A stretch of DNA of 64,000 bases from Comamonas sp. Y33R10-2. Its GTDB lineage: Bacteria > Pseudomonadota > Gammaproteobacteria > Burkholderiales > Burkholderiaceae_C. Within the stretch, counting starts at the first letter, position 1, and every line of letters starts with the position of its first letter. Below, one piece after another: positions 40,505 through 50,496 of the stretch. The position numbers and the translations under genes are program-made. The stretch is from the NCBI RefSeq assembly GCF_019355935.1, contig NZ_CP079925.1:2604001-2668000 (forward strand). Reading direction: 5' to 3'. Under the pieces are notes generated by a model, which saw only the letters and a program-made list of their open reading frames with translations, was not told the origin of the DNA and did not search any database.

Positions 40505-41809
40505 TCAGGGCTGAACCTGGGGCAGGTCACCACTGGCCAGACGCACTTCCCACTCTGCGTCCAGCATGTCCTTGACCAGATCAAGGTGCTCAAGCCGGTG
40601 CTCATTGATTGAGCCCAGCGCGTCGATCAACTCCAAAATCGTGCCCTTGCCCAGTTTGTAGGCGTCTTGCGCCATTTGATGCAGCGGTGCGATTTGGGCC
40701 AGACCTTCTTTTTCATAGTCACGCACTGCTGTGCGGCGCAATGACAACTGCTGCAATGCACGTTGTAGTTCTGACTGCGCAGCCAGTACCGCAGCATCAC
40801 GGCGCAGCTCGGCCTGATCGGCTTCTACCTTGGCTCGCTCGATAGGGCCTTGGTGCCTATCGAAAATCGGTATTTCAACGCTCACGCCCACTTGGTTAAA
40901 GCTGCCATCCACACCGTTGCGAATGCGTGATAAACCAAACGATGTCGTGGGCAATGCCTCGCGCTGCTCTAGCTTGATTTTCTGGCGCGCACGGTCCAGC
41001 TCGGCCTGACTGGCGCGCAAGCTGGGTAAGTTTGTTTGGGCTGTGCTCCACAGCTGTTCAAAAGCCGGGGCTTTGCGCAGGTCTGTGGCTTGCAAACTGC
41101 CTTCAGCGCGTGCATTCCATTGCGGTAAGGCGGCAATACTGGTCACACGCGCTGCCGCATCACGCAAAGCGGCCTGCGCCTTGCTCACTTGCATACTCAT
41201 CTGGGCTTGCTGCAGGTTCAGCCGCGCACCGTCATAGCGGCTGCGTGTACCGGCCTCAATCTGGCCTTTGACGATGAAGCCAGCCTTATCCAGCTCATCA
41301 CGGGCTGCTAGCCAGACTTTATAGCGCTGCTGGGCCACCAGAAGCTCGTTAAACGCGTGCGCTGCGTCGCTCAGAGTCGTGGCAACGGCAAGGTCAGAAT
41401 TCGCAGCAGCGGCCCGCTCACCGAGTCGCGCATTTTCAATGCGCATACCGCGCTGGCCGAAGATGGGGATGGCTTGCTCCACACCCCATTCCTTTTCGCC
41501 GCGCTTGCTGGAGTAATGGGCAACAGGATTAGAGAAAGTGGCCGCCGTTTTGCTGTCGGCCTTGGCCAGATCCAGCTGCATGCGATCTGCTGCAAGCGTG
41601 GGCTGGTTCTGTACCACGATGCGCAAATACTCCTGCAAGGTGACCGGCTGCACAGGGGCCGCCACCTGCCCGGCGATGCTCTCTGCGCCCGTATTCAGGG
41701 TCCGCGTTACAGCCGCATCAGCGGCATGGCTGGTGCCGCTAAGAGTGGCGCAGCACAGGGCTGCGGCCATTGCCAGAGAGTGCCACTTAGTCATTTTGAG
41801 CGCCTTCAT
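40505..41809 (-). CDS. TolC-family outer-membrane factor (CzcC/CusC-like)
   Basis: 434-residue outer-membrane efflux protein, with the two TolC-type repeats of coiled-coil hairpin sequence (LRIVVQNQPTLAADRMQLDLA, AARDELDKAGFIVKGQIEAG, EYEKEG and QMAQDAYKLGKGTILELIDA). The signal peptide ends SHAAD without a lipobox. The ATG at 41809 has AGGAGG upstream. A GTG at 41812 is less likely. It overlaps the RND gene by 23 bases, so it is coupled. It forms the exit channel of the RND complex. Confidence 0.87.
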   Translation of the reverse strand: MKALKMTKWHSLAMAAALCCATLSGTSHAADAAVTRTLNTGAESIAGQVAAPVQPVTLQEYLRIVVQNQPTLAADRMQLDLAKADSKTAATFSNPVAHYSSKRGEKEWGVEQAIPIFGQRGMRIENARLGERAAAANSDLAVATTLSDAAHAFNELLVAQQRYKVWLAARDELDKAGFIVKGQIEAGTRSRYDGARLNLQQAQMSMQVSKAQAALRDAAARVTSIAALPQWNARAEGSLQATDLRKAPAFEQLWSTAQTNLPSLRASQAELDRARQKIKLEQREALPTTSFGLSRIRNGVDGSFNQVGVSVEIPIFDRHQGPIERAKVEADQAELRRDAAVLAAQSELQRALQQLSLRRTAVRDYEKEGLAQIAPLHQMAQDAYKLGKGTILELIDALGSINEHRLEHLDLVKDMLDAEWEVRLASGDLPQVQP

Positions 41810-44800
41810 CACGTTCCTCCTGCGTCATCATGTTCTTGGGGCCCAGCAAGGCATACAACACGGGCAGCAACACCAGTGCCACCAGTGGCAGCACAACCAT
41901 GCCGCCAACGATGACCGAGGCAAAGGGGCGCTGGGTTTCGCTACCCACGCCAGTGGAAAGCGCCATGGGCAGCAAGCCCAGCAGCGCCAGCAAAGCCACC
42001 AAAATAATGGAACGCATGCGCTCTGCCGTGCCTTCAATCAGAGCCTGCATCAAAGGCATGCCCTGACGGCGTAAATCCTCAACCGCCGAGACCACCAGCA
42101 AGCCCGCCAGAGCCACCTGCCCCAGCAGCGCAATAAAGCCAATGGCCGCGCTGATGGACAGCTCGATATGGCCCAAATGCAGGGCCGCAATACCGCCGAC
42201 CATGACAAACGGAGCGCACAGCAAAATAATGCTGGCACTGCGGGCTTGGCCCAGCGCACCAAACAGCAGTGCGTAGACCACGATCAGTGACAACGGAATC
42301 ACCACCTTCAGGCGTGCAGCAGCGCGCTGCTGGTTTTCCCATTCGCCGCCCCACTGGGCGATATAGCCTTCAGGCAGCTTCACGTTTTGCTTGAAGGTGG
42401 CCAGCGTGTCTTTCACCACCGAGCCAATATCGTGGCCTTCCACGTTGAATTTGAGCGCCATGTAACGCGCATTGCCTTCGCGGAAAATGGAGGAGTTACC
42501 GATCTTCATGCTGACCGTTCCAACCGATCCCAGAGGCACAGATCCACCATCGGGCAGCGGTATGGCGATGTTGCGAATGCGCTCTTCATCCATGCGATCT
42601 ACATAAGGCAGACGCACGCGCACAGGCACTGGGTATTCGCCTTCCCACAGGGTGGTTGCAACGTTACCGGCCAAAGCCACTTCCAGCGTCTTTTGGGCGT
42701 CTTCCATCGCAATGCCTTGGCGTGCCAAAGCCTGGCGATCAAACTCCACATGCACCTGCGGTGCGGGGGCATCGCGGTACAGGTCCAGATCAACCACGCC
42801 ATCAATGCCCTTCACCAGAGCCTTGGTCTGCTGAAGAATGCCGCGCAGCGTCGGAATATCAGGGCCAAACAGCTTGAGAACGACCTGACCACGGGCACCG
42901 GATGTGGACTCTTCCACGCTGTCACGAATCGGCTGCGCAAAGTTAAAGGCTACACCCGGAATTTCACCCAGAGTTGCACGCATTTCTTCGATTAGCGCGG
43001 GTTTGTTCAAGCCCTTGCGCCATTCGCCATGGGGCTTGAGGCGCACCAGCACCTTGGCCAGATTGAGTGTCTCGTTATCGGTGCCTGATTCAGGCCGGCC
43101 CTGCTCTGTGGTCACCGTCAGCACTTCAGGGAAGACCTTGAGGCGCAGACGCACATCGCGCAGCACTTCCTGGCCTTTTTCCAGCGAGATGGAAGCAGGC
43201 ATCTGCACCAGCACATAAGCATCACCTTCATCCAACTCAGGCAAGAATTCAGTACCCAGCCATTTGGCAGAAACACCTGCAACCACCAGCACGCTCACAA
43301 ACACGGCAATCACTACGGTGCGGCTTTTGGCGGCGCTCAGAATGCGGCCAATCCAGTGCTGATAGCCGTGGTGCGCACGGTCAAAAATCTTGGGCTCTTC
43401 CACCATCACATGCTTGGGCTTGAGCAGCAGCGCGCACAGCGCTGGCACCAGCCCCATGGCAAACACCAACGCACCCAGCAACGCAAAGCTGTACGTCATG
43501 GCCAGTGGACGGAAGATGCGGCCTTCAATGCTTTGCAGCGAGAAAACAGGGATCAGCGCAGCAATCACGATCGCCATAGCAAACAGCGTGGGCTTGGCCA
43601 CGGCAACGGCCGAATCCACAATGATGTGGCGCATGTCATTCGCCGTCTGCGGCTTTCGCATCCGTGCATTGCGAAGAATGTTTTCTGCCAGCACCACCGC
43701 ACCGTCCACCATGATGCCGAAGTCGATGGCGCCCATGGAGATCAGATTGGCCGGCATGCCCAGCGCATGCAGGCCGATAAAGGCCACCAGCAGCGACAAA
43801 GGAATCACCGTGGCCACGATCAACGAGCCACGCAGGCTGCGCAAGAAAAGCCACAACACAGCAATGATCAGCGTGGCACCAAACAGCAGGTTGTGCTGCA
43901 CGGTTTTGAGGGTATGGCCCACCAGATCGGAGCGGTCATAGTTGGTGACCATCTTCATGCCCTCAGGCAGGCCACCGCTGTTGAGCTCTTCCACCTTAGC
44001 GTGAATATCATCCAGCACGATGGATGGGTTGGCACCGCGCTTGAGCAGCACAATGCCCTGCACTACGTCGTTCTGATCATCCATGCCCACTGAGCCTTGG
44101 CGCGGCGTGTGCGACTGCGCCACGCGCGCAACATCACCAATCGTCACAGGGGCCTTGCCACGCATGGCCACCACCACATCCTGAATCTCTTGCGGAGTGC
44201 GCAGCAAACCAATGCCGCGAATGATGAAGGACTGCTCGCCACGGCGCATCAGGCCACCGCCCACGTTGCGGTTGGACTTGGATAGCGCATCGCTCACGTC
44301 ATCTAAAGACAGGCCCAGACCGTAGAGTTTTTCAGGGTCCACTTCCACGTGAAATTCTTTGACGAAGCCGCCAATACTCACCACATCGGCCACACCCTGC
44401 ACTTGCTTGAGCACGCGCACCACATGCCATTCTTGCTCGGTGCGAAGCTGCGCCAGCGTGTGTTTATCGCTTTGCAAGCGGTAGTAAAAAACCTTGCCCA
44501 ACGGCGTGTAGTCAGGCGCCATTTCTGGCGTTACGCCATTGGGTAAATTGGCCTGTGGCAAGCGCTGAGAAACCTCGGCCCGCGAGTTAAAGCTATTGGC
44601 GTTGTCATCAAACACCAGGTTGATCATGGAGAGGCCGAAATAGCTCTCCGATCGCAATGCCGTCAGCCCCGGCGTGCCATTGAGTTCTCGCTCAAGCGGC
44701 TGGGTGATCTGGCGCTCCACTTCTTCAGGCGCAAGACCCGGCGCCTGGGTAATCACACCCACCTGCACATTGGTCACATCGGGGTAGGCCTCGATGGCTG

Positions 44801-44900
44801 TTTGCAGATATGCGTACACGCCATAAATGGCAATGAGGAGAGTGACGCTCAGCGCCACCAGTCGCCTGTGAACGACAAAGGAAATAAACGAACGCAGCAT
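41787..44900 (-). CDS. CzcA-type heavy-metal RND efflux pump
   Basis: 1037-residue proton-driven transporter of the heavy-metal RND branch, with twelve TM helices and two large periplasmic loops. TM4 has DFGIMVDGAVVLAEN (393-407), the acidic proton-relay pattern of CzcA-type pumps, not the Cus type of Cu/Ag pumps. That suggests divalent cations (Zn, Co, Cd), but the export substrate is inferred. Immediately downstream of the adaptor gene (20 bp) and overlapping the outer-membrane factor. Length fits the family. Confidence 0.9.
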   Translation of the reverse strand: MLRSFISFVVHRRLVALSVTLLIAIYGVYAYLQTAIEAYPDVTNVQVGVITQAPGLAPEEVERQITQPLERELNGTPGLTALRSESYFGLSMINLVFDDNANSFNSRAEVSQRLPQANLPNGVTPEMAPDYTPLGKVFYYRLQSDKHTLAQLRTEQEWHVVRVLKQVQGVADVVSIGGFVKEFHVEVDPEKLYGLGLSLDDVSDALSKSNRNVGGGLMRRGEQSFIIRGIGLLRTPQEIQDVVVAMRGKAPVTIGDVARVAQSHTPRQGSVGMDDQNDVVQGIVLLKRGANPSIVLDDIHAKVEELNSGGLPEGMKMVTNYDRSDLVGHTLKTVQHNLLFGATLIIAVLWLFLRSLRGSLIVATVIPLSLLVAFIGLHALGMPANLISMGAIDFGIMVDGAVVLAENILRNARMRKPQTANDMRHIIVDSAVAVAKPTLFAMAIVIAALIPVFSLQSIEGRIFRPLAMTYSFALLGALVFAMGLVPALCALLLKPKHVMVEEPKIFDRAHHGYQHWIGRILSAAKSRTVVIAVFVSVLVVAGVSAKWLGTEFLPELDEGDAYVLVQMPASISLEKGQEVLRDVRLRLKVFPEVLTVTTEQGRPESGTDNETLNLAKVLVRLKPHGEWRKGLNKPALIEEMRATLGEIPGVAFNFAQPIRDSVEESTSGARGQVVLKLFGPDIPTLRGILQQTKALVKGIDGVVDLDLYRDAPAPQVHVEFDRQALARQGIAMEDAQKTLEVALAGNVATTLWEGEYPVPVRVRLPYVDRMDEERIRNIAIPLPDGGSVPLGSVGTVSMKIGNSSIFREGNARYMALKFNVEGHDIGSVVKDTLATFKQNVKLPEGYIAQWGGEWENQQRAAARLKVVIPLSLIVVYALLFGALGQARSASIILLCAPFVMVGGIAALHLGHIELSISAAIGFIALLGQVALAGLLVVSAVEDLRRQGMPLMQALIEGTAERMRSIILVALLALLGLLPMALSTGVGSETQRPFASVIVGGMVVLPLVALVLLPVLYALLGPKNMMTQEERDEGAQND

Positions 44901-44920
44901 GGTTCAGGCTCCTGACAAGA

Positions 44921-46084
44921 CTACAGAAGCTGGCTGGCTGCGCCGTCAAGCAGCAGACCACCACGCACCACAATTTTTTCACCCACTTTGAGGCCTGTAA
45001 TCACGGGAACCATGCCGCGCGATGGACGCCCCAAAGTCACCTTACGCGCCTCGAACTGGTTGTTCTCGTGCTGCACATAGACCACACTAAGACTTTCGTC
45101 CTTGATGAGCACGGCGCTCACGGGGATCAGCATCTCTTGCAGGTTGGAAAGCTGCACGCCCACCTTGGCCTGCATTCCGGGGCGCAGCACTGGGTTTTGC
45201 TCGCTCAACTCCACCACGACAGCGGCGCGGCGCGATTCTTTATCCAGCGTTGCACCAAGATGCCGCACCGTCCCCTTGAGAGGTTTGGCCAGTTGCGGCA
45301 CCTCCACTTGAACAGCACTCCCCAGACGAATGCCGGGCAAGTCAGACTCAAACACCTCGGCCACCACGTTCATGGCCTGCGGGTCACCAATCATGAACAG
45401 TGCAGCCCCCGGATCAGCGGCATTACCCACCACGGCCTTGCGCTCGGCCACGATGCCTGCACGCGGGGCACGCAGCTCAATGCGATCACCGCCGCCAGAG
45501 CCCAGCAGCGCAGCCGTGCCTTGGGCGCGGCCTAGCTCTTGCGATGTTTCACGCAGCTTGGCCTGAGCAGCGCGCAGATCCACATCTACGCCCACACCCT
45601 TGTTCACCATGTTTTGCTGACGCTGGGCTTCAACCGCCGCCACATCATGGGCTGTCTTGGCCGCCGCCACATCGTAACGAGTACGCAGTGCATCGGGGCT
45701 GACCAGCGTGGCCAGCAAGTCGCCGGCCTTGACCATATCGCCCACATGCGCGTTAACGGTGACCACGCGAGCCGAGATGGGCACGGAGGCGGATGCCACA
45801 CGATCTTCCACAAACGCCACATGCGCAGGGGCCCAGGCCATTTGCAAGCCTTGAGGATCTGTCACCGCCGCAATATCCAGCATCTTCACGGACTCAGGCT
45901 TGACCTGCAGAAAGCCTTTGGGCAGGGGCGCCGCAGTGTTTTGCGCGCCCTCTCTCGCTTTCGAGGCATCGCACCCGCTGAGCAAGCCAGCCACCGCAAC
46001 GGCCACAGCCGCTACTGACATTTTTGCCAATGTCTTGGTTCGTAAATGCGCCGCTGCCGGCAATCCCACAAGGCTCTTGTTCAT
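44921..46084 (-). CDS. Membrane-fusion adaptor lipoprotein of the RND efflux system
   Basis: 387-residue periplasmic adaptor (CzcB/HlyD-type). The signal peptide has lipobox LSGC (Cys38), so it is anchored in the inner membrane. Lipoyl-like barrels and a coiled-coil hairpin (VNAHVGDMVKAGDLLATL, AKTAHDVAAVEAQRQQN, APRAGIVAERKAVVG) bridge the pump to the outer-membrane factor. It is first in the operon. The ATG at 46084 has a weak ribosome site; a start at 46021 would give a more usual signal length. Confidence 0.85.
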   Translation of the reverse strand: MNKSLVGLPAAAHLRTKTLAKMSVAAVAVAVAGLLSGCDASKAREGAQNTAAPLPKGFLQVKPESVKMLDIAAVTDPQGLQMAWAPAHVAFVEDRVASASVPISARVVTVNAHVGDMVKAGDLLATLVSPDALRTRYDVAAAKTAHDVAAVEAQRQQNMVNKGVGVDVDLRAAQAKLRETSQELGRAQGTAALLGSGGGDRIELRAPRAGIVAERKAVVGNAADPGAALFMIGDPQAMNVVAEVFESDLPGIRLGSAVQVEVPQLAKPLKGTVRHLGATLDKESRRAAVVVELSEQNPVLRPGMQAKVGVQLSNLQEMLIPVSAVLIKDESLSVVYVQHENNQFEARKVTLGRPSRGMVPVITGLKVGEKIVVRGGLLLDGAASQLL

Positions 46085-47116
46085 CGTTCACCCTTTTTTC
46101 CATGGCCGGGAAGTGAAGAGCTACGGCACAGCTTCGCTTCCAGTGATAGCGCCATGCTAGGAACAGCCACCCGCATCTTGGATGACGCACGCATTACGGT
46201 TTGGTAAGGCGGTGAGCTGTAACGGCAGCCCGGGCCGAGTGATCACCCAAACCACATCACTCTGACTAAAACTCAGCCTGCCCTGAGCACCAAGCCACGC
46301 TGATTTGCCGTTTTTTTAACAAAGCAAATCAAAGACACCTAAATCGCCTAAAAAACAGGCATTCAGACCATTTCCTCATGTGATTTTTCATACATGAGTA
46401 CTAAAAGTATCTAAATCAGGTAGATAGCGGGGTCAACCACGTTTTCTATCAAATTGCTATTAAGTGCTTGTATTGAATTGGATATCTACTATCAAAAGAA
46501 GAGCTACCGACTTATCCATTCGGTGGATAAATTCAAGGCCTGTGCCTTAGTTTTTCAAGAAATCAACAAAAAAGGCATTTCTGGCATACAAACCACGTTT
46601 TGAGTTGCGAAGGTAGGAAAAATTGCCGTGATAAAGCGCGTAAAAAAATGGTCTTTATAGCTGTGGATAAATTACATGCTCTTGTTGTCTGTAGAGACAA
46701 AATGATCCTGAACAACCTTACCCACAACACTTGAAAACTAGCTATTTCTCACTCTTTAAGAGAATTTTCAAATTCTAGAAAAACTTATTTATTCATAAAA
46801 ATTTAACAACTTTATCAACAGCAATTCATACATGGTTATCTCCAAGATATAAACAGACTGAGTCAATGCAAATTCTGTGGATAAGTTTCTTGAAAACTAC
46901 ACTTCAGACAATCCACAATTACAATGAACAAGTCCTCCGTAAGTGGTGGAAAAGATGTATCTCATACACCTCTGAGATACATCTGTAGCACATACATAAA
47001 TCATCGATTTGTATGCTGTATTGCATAAGAAAATCAATCTTATTTAATACATATCTCTGTACGAATACTTATAAAACGCTAAAGCACAGCGCCTTTGCGT
47101 CTTGAAAAGCGCTGAA
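46085..47116. other. AT-rich spacer upstream of dinG with a DnaA-box cluster (cluster A)
   Basis: About 1 kb without a gene. Exact TGTGGATAA boxes lie at 46662-46670 and 46876-46884. One-mismatch boxes lie at 46522-46530, 46718-46726 and 46812-46820. A perfect 11-bp inverted repeat lies at 46954-46983, and a TTGTCT/AGACAA dyad at 46685-46700. Base composition falls sharply after 46300. It should also hold the promoters of the RND operon (minus) and dinG (plus). Confidence 0.6.
46954..46983. promoter_or_regulatory. Perfect inverted repeat 130-165 bp before dinG
   Basis: GATGTATCTCA and TGAGATACATC (11-bp arms, 46954-46964 and 46973-46983) are separated by 8 bases. There is no T run, so it looks like an operator or a DNA structure. 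No known regulator consensus fits. Confidence 0.5.
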
Positions 47117-49291
47117 ATGCACGAAAAAAAGTGGGCTGAAGAGGCCCTGAATTCCTTTGATGCCGTCGTTGGAGCCATGCCAGGATTTCGCAGCCGTGAA
47201 GGACAGCGAAAAATGGCGGCTCAAATCGCAAAAACGCTAAGCGAAGCCCAGCTCGGAAAAGTCGATGAGGGCGACCCAGATCCCCGCAAAGCCATTGCCG
47301 TCATTCAGGCCGGAACGGGCGTGGGAAAGTCGCTGGCCTACAGCATCCCGGCCATCCGCATGGCGCTGTCGCGTGGCACGCGTGTGCTGATATCCACCGC
47401 AACGGTGGCGCTGCAAGAGCAACTTGTGAACAAGGATTTGCCGGCGCTGGCAACAAAGCTCGATCAGCCCTTTAAATTCGCGTTGGCCAAGGGTCGCGGT
47501 CGCTTTGTCTGCAAACTCAAGCTGGAGCGGCTTGCGAGCACGGGCGAAGCGCAGGATGAGGAAATGGACGATCTGTTTGCCGATGAAAAGGCCCAGACCA
47601 AGATCAATCGCCCCCAGCACGAGCTGCAGGCGCGCATGCAGTTCTACAAATCCATGGCGGATGCACTGACAACTGAGGCATGGAGTGGCGACCGCGATTC
47701 GCTAGAGACGCCACCAGAAGCTGAGGCGTGGAGCCCGGTGGCTGCAGAGTCATCGTCTTGTACGGGCAAGCACTGCCCTGCTTTCAGCAACTGCGTTTAT
47801 TACGAGCGCCGCAAGGATCTAGTCGCTGCGCAAGTCATTGTCGCCAATCATGATTTGCTGCTTTCGTCACTAGGCTCCAAGCTGCTGCCGGATCTGGATA
47901 ACTGCCTGCTGATCCTTGATGAAGCGCACCACCTGCCCGCCACCGCGCTCGATCAATTTGCTGGTGAGATGGACCTGAGCCGCCTGACCTGGATCGACAA
48001 GCTGGCCAGCCGTGCGCTGCGTGTGAACCAGGTCGCGGAAGTGGAAGAGCTGGCCGATGTGCCCAAGCACGCAGGTCAACTACGCCTGCAGATGCAGGAG
48101 CTGGCCAGACTGGTCATGGAGCACTACGGAGAGGCCCTTAAATCGCAAAAAGACAGCTATGGGCCTGCCAGGGTGCGGGCAGCTCGTGGAATGCTGCCTG
48201 AGGCGCTTTTAGAGCCTCTGGGGCTTATTGCTCACCATGCTGATGGCTTTCTGGATGCGCTGCGTGCTGTTTCCAAAGCCCTGCGTGCAGAAATCAAGGA
48301 CAAGCCCGAAGAAGCACAGCGCCTGTCCACCATTTATGCGCAGGTCGGGGCACTGGCTCCGCGGCTGGAAGCCATCTCCAACACCACGCAATTGCTGCTG
48401 CAGCACAGCGAGCCAGATGCCGAAAGCAAGGCAGTTCCCAATGCCAAGTGGTTCACGCTGGAGATGGACGGTGAATTCATCGCCGTTAAAGCCCATGCCA
48501 GCCCTATTCAGCCGGGTTCCACGCTGCGCCAGCATCTGTGGTCGCAGGTCAGGGGCGCGGTGCTGACCTCTGCAACGTTGGCCAGCTGCGGACATTTCGA
48601 CTTCTTTTTGCGTGAAGCCGGATTGGTCAACGACCCATCTGTCACCACCCTGGAAGTACCCAGCCCCTTTGACTATGCCCGCCAAGGCACGTTAGTGGCC
48701 CGGGAAACGGCCGCAGACCCGCGTGAAGCGGCGCGATTTACCGAGGAGATGGTCGAGGCCCTACTCAACGATCTGAGCCGCATACAGGCCGGTGCGCTGG
48801 TCTTGTTCACATCCCGCGAGCAAATGAGGCAGGCGGTGGATGCGCTTTCCACCAGCATGCGCAATCAGGTGCTAGTGCAAACCGCCCTGCCCCGCCAGAC
48901 CTTGCTGGCACGTCACCGCGAAGCCGTGGAGATGGGCGAGCCATCCATCATCTTTGGCATGCAGTCGTTTGGTGAAGGCTTGGATCTGCCCGGTGCGTTG
49001 TGCGAGTCGCTGTTTATCACCAAGCTGCCTTTTGCCCCGCCTGATGACCCTGTCGGCGAAGCCAGAGCCGAATGGCTGCGCAGCAGTGGCCGTAACCCCT
49101 TTAACGAGCTGGTTGTGCCTGCTACGGCGATTCGCCTAGCTCAGTGGGTAGGTCGTGCCATTCGAACCGAAGAAGACCAAGCCCATGTGTACTGCTATGA
49201 CCGCCGCCTGACGGGCACCAGCTATGGGCAGTTGCTCATCAAAAGCCTGCCGCCATTCACGCTGCAGCGCAGGCCTGTTTTAGTCGTTTAA
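47117..49291 (+). CDS. dinG: ATP-dependent DNA helicase DinG-like
   Basis: 724-residue superfamily-2 XPD-like helicase. Walker A is IQAGTGVGKSLAYS, the iron-sulphur cluster ligands are FVCKL and SSSCTGKHCPAFSNC, DEAH is LILDEAHHLP. Later motifs are LTSATL, FGMQSFGEGLDLPG and QWVGRAIRTEED. The order matches E. coli DinG, which unwinds R-loops and D-loops. The ATG at 47117 is chosen; a TTG at 47102 is possible, and neither has a strong ribosome site. It stands between the two DnaA-box clusters and has its own terminator. Confidence 0.9.
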   Translation: MHEKKWAEEALNSFDAVVGAMPGFRSREGQRKMAAQIAKTLSEAQLGKVDEGDPDPRKAIAVIQAGTGVGKSLAYSIPAIRMALSRGTRVLISTATVALQEQLVNKDLPALATKLDQPFKFALAKGRGRFVCKLKLERLASTGEAQDEEMDDLFADEKAQTKINRPQHELQARMQFYKSMADALTTEAWSGDRDSLETPPEAEAWSPVAAESSSCTGKHCPAFSNCVYYERRKDLVAAQVIVANHDLLLSSLGSKLLPDLDNCLLILDEAHHLPATALDQFAGEMDLSRLTWIDKLASRALRVNQVAEVEELADVPKHAGQLRLQMQELARLVMEHYGEALKSQKDSYGPARVRAARGMLPEALLEPLGLIAHHADGFLDALRAVSKALRAEIKDKPEEAQRLSTIYAQVGALAPRLEAISNTTQLLLQHSEPDAESKAVPNAKWFTLEMDGEFIAVKAHASPIQPGSTLRQHLWSQVRGAVLTSATLASCGHFDFFLREAGLVNDPSVTTLEVPSPFDYARQGTLVARETAADPREAARFTEEMVEALLNDLSRIQAGALVLFTSREQMRQAVDALSTSMRNQVLVQTALPRQTLLARHREAVEMGEPSIIFGMQSFGEGLDLPGALCESLFITKLPFAPPDDPVGEARAEWLRSSGRNPFNELVVPATAIRLAQWVGRAIRTEEDQAHVYCYDRRLTGTSYGQLLIKSLPPFTLQRRPVLVV

Positions 49292-49301
49292 GAAGACCTG
49301 A

Positions 49302-49339
49302 CGAAGAAGCTTTTGCAGGCTTCTTCGCTCTGTTTTTTT
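49302..49339 (+). terminator. dinG terminator
   Basis: The 9-bp stem CGAAGAAGC/GCTTCTTCG (49302-49310 and 49319-49327) is followed after CTCTG by a run of seven T. Confidence 0.8.
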
Positions 49340-50052
49340 GCTGGATTTTTAGCCTTTCAAAAGGCTGCGCAAGTCGACTTCATGGCTAGCTAGCGATCAG
49401 ATGACACAAGCCTTTTTGTGCTTAAAGGCTTTTGTAATTTTTCTAACACTTGACGATCACGTTCAGCTGCAACAGCCGCCTAGCTTTGCTCAGCTCAAGC
49501 TCAGTCCCGCCCCAGTCCGCACAACTGAGGACTGTTATCGAAAGCGTGCTCACCTTAGCGCCGCGCAACTCTTGCTGTTTGCTTTCCACTGGGCGAACGA
49601 TTTATCGATAGGCAAATCTGCCAGTTCAAAACCACTTGCTGATTTTAGAAAGCAAGGGTTAATCGAATATTTTTGAAGAATCTATTCAGAAAATTCAGCA
49701 TAAACAACGACTTACAGAGTCATTGAATTTTTTTGAACGGACTTTTATGTTTATTTTCAATGCAGATTTTGACTCAGAGGGCCGGTTACCCCCAGTTGTT
49801 TATAACATTCTGTGGATAACTATGCATCTGAAGGTATGGAGATTAGAGCTTATCCCCAACTGGATTGCAGAGGTTGCGCATCTTACGTCAATTTTTTGAG
49901 ATCAGGCGCGTCAATTCTTCTAAATCCTTTTTTCTTTCACTTCTCCTCTGTCAATCGTCTTTGAAGCACCTGTTCGACGCTAGTTAAAACTTTGAAAGCT
50001 TTCCATTTTTTGATTTCACCTTCAGTTGTTTTTTATAGAGCTTATAAATAAA

Positions 50053-50069
50053 TAGTTGTAGTAGTAAAG
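50053..50069 (+). promoter_or_regulatory. DnaA-trio-like run 1
   Basis: TAGTTGTAGTAGTAAAG, then a 12-base spacer and the exact box TGTGGATAA (50082-50090). Trio first, box at its 3' side on the same strand, as in the known trio-box arrangement. Confidence 0.5.
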
Positions 50070-50480
50070 AACCTATTGTTCTGTGGATAACTATCAAAAA
50101 CTGATAAAAATCAATCTTCTTTGGTATTGATAAACATGGAGACAGACTACGGTTGCTGCTGTCCTCTATTCATGAACAACTTCCATGTTTTAAGAATTTC
50201 TGTGGATAACACTCAAGTTGATATGTAGTTATTCACAGAAATTGATAAATAGTAAATAAACCATAAAAATGTCTCATATCCATTATTTATAAGGACTTAT
50301 TGCTATGGTTTTTATAGTGGATAACCGAAAGAGTCTTGGTTGAGCACATCTAGTTCTATGCCTGTGATGTACCCGTAAAGCTTTCTCAAGAATCTAAACC
50401 TCCCTTTTTTTGTTCAAGTCATGAAGGTATCCTGTGCAAACTTTGTCTTTAGTTGTTATTGCTAATCTTATATTTTTACT

Positions 50481-50496
50481 TAGTAGTAATAGTAAG
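50481..50496 (+). promoter_or_regulatory. DnaA-trio-like run 2
   Basis: TAGTAGTAATAGTAAG, then 13 bases and the near-exact box TGTGGGTAA (50510-50518). Same arrangement and spacing as run 1. Confidence 0.5.

Noticed and set aside
49401..49676. Short plus frame after dinG
   Set aside because: Starts inside a hairpin region, no ribosome site, no recognisable sequence.
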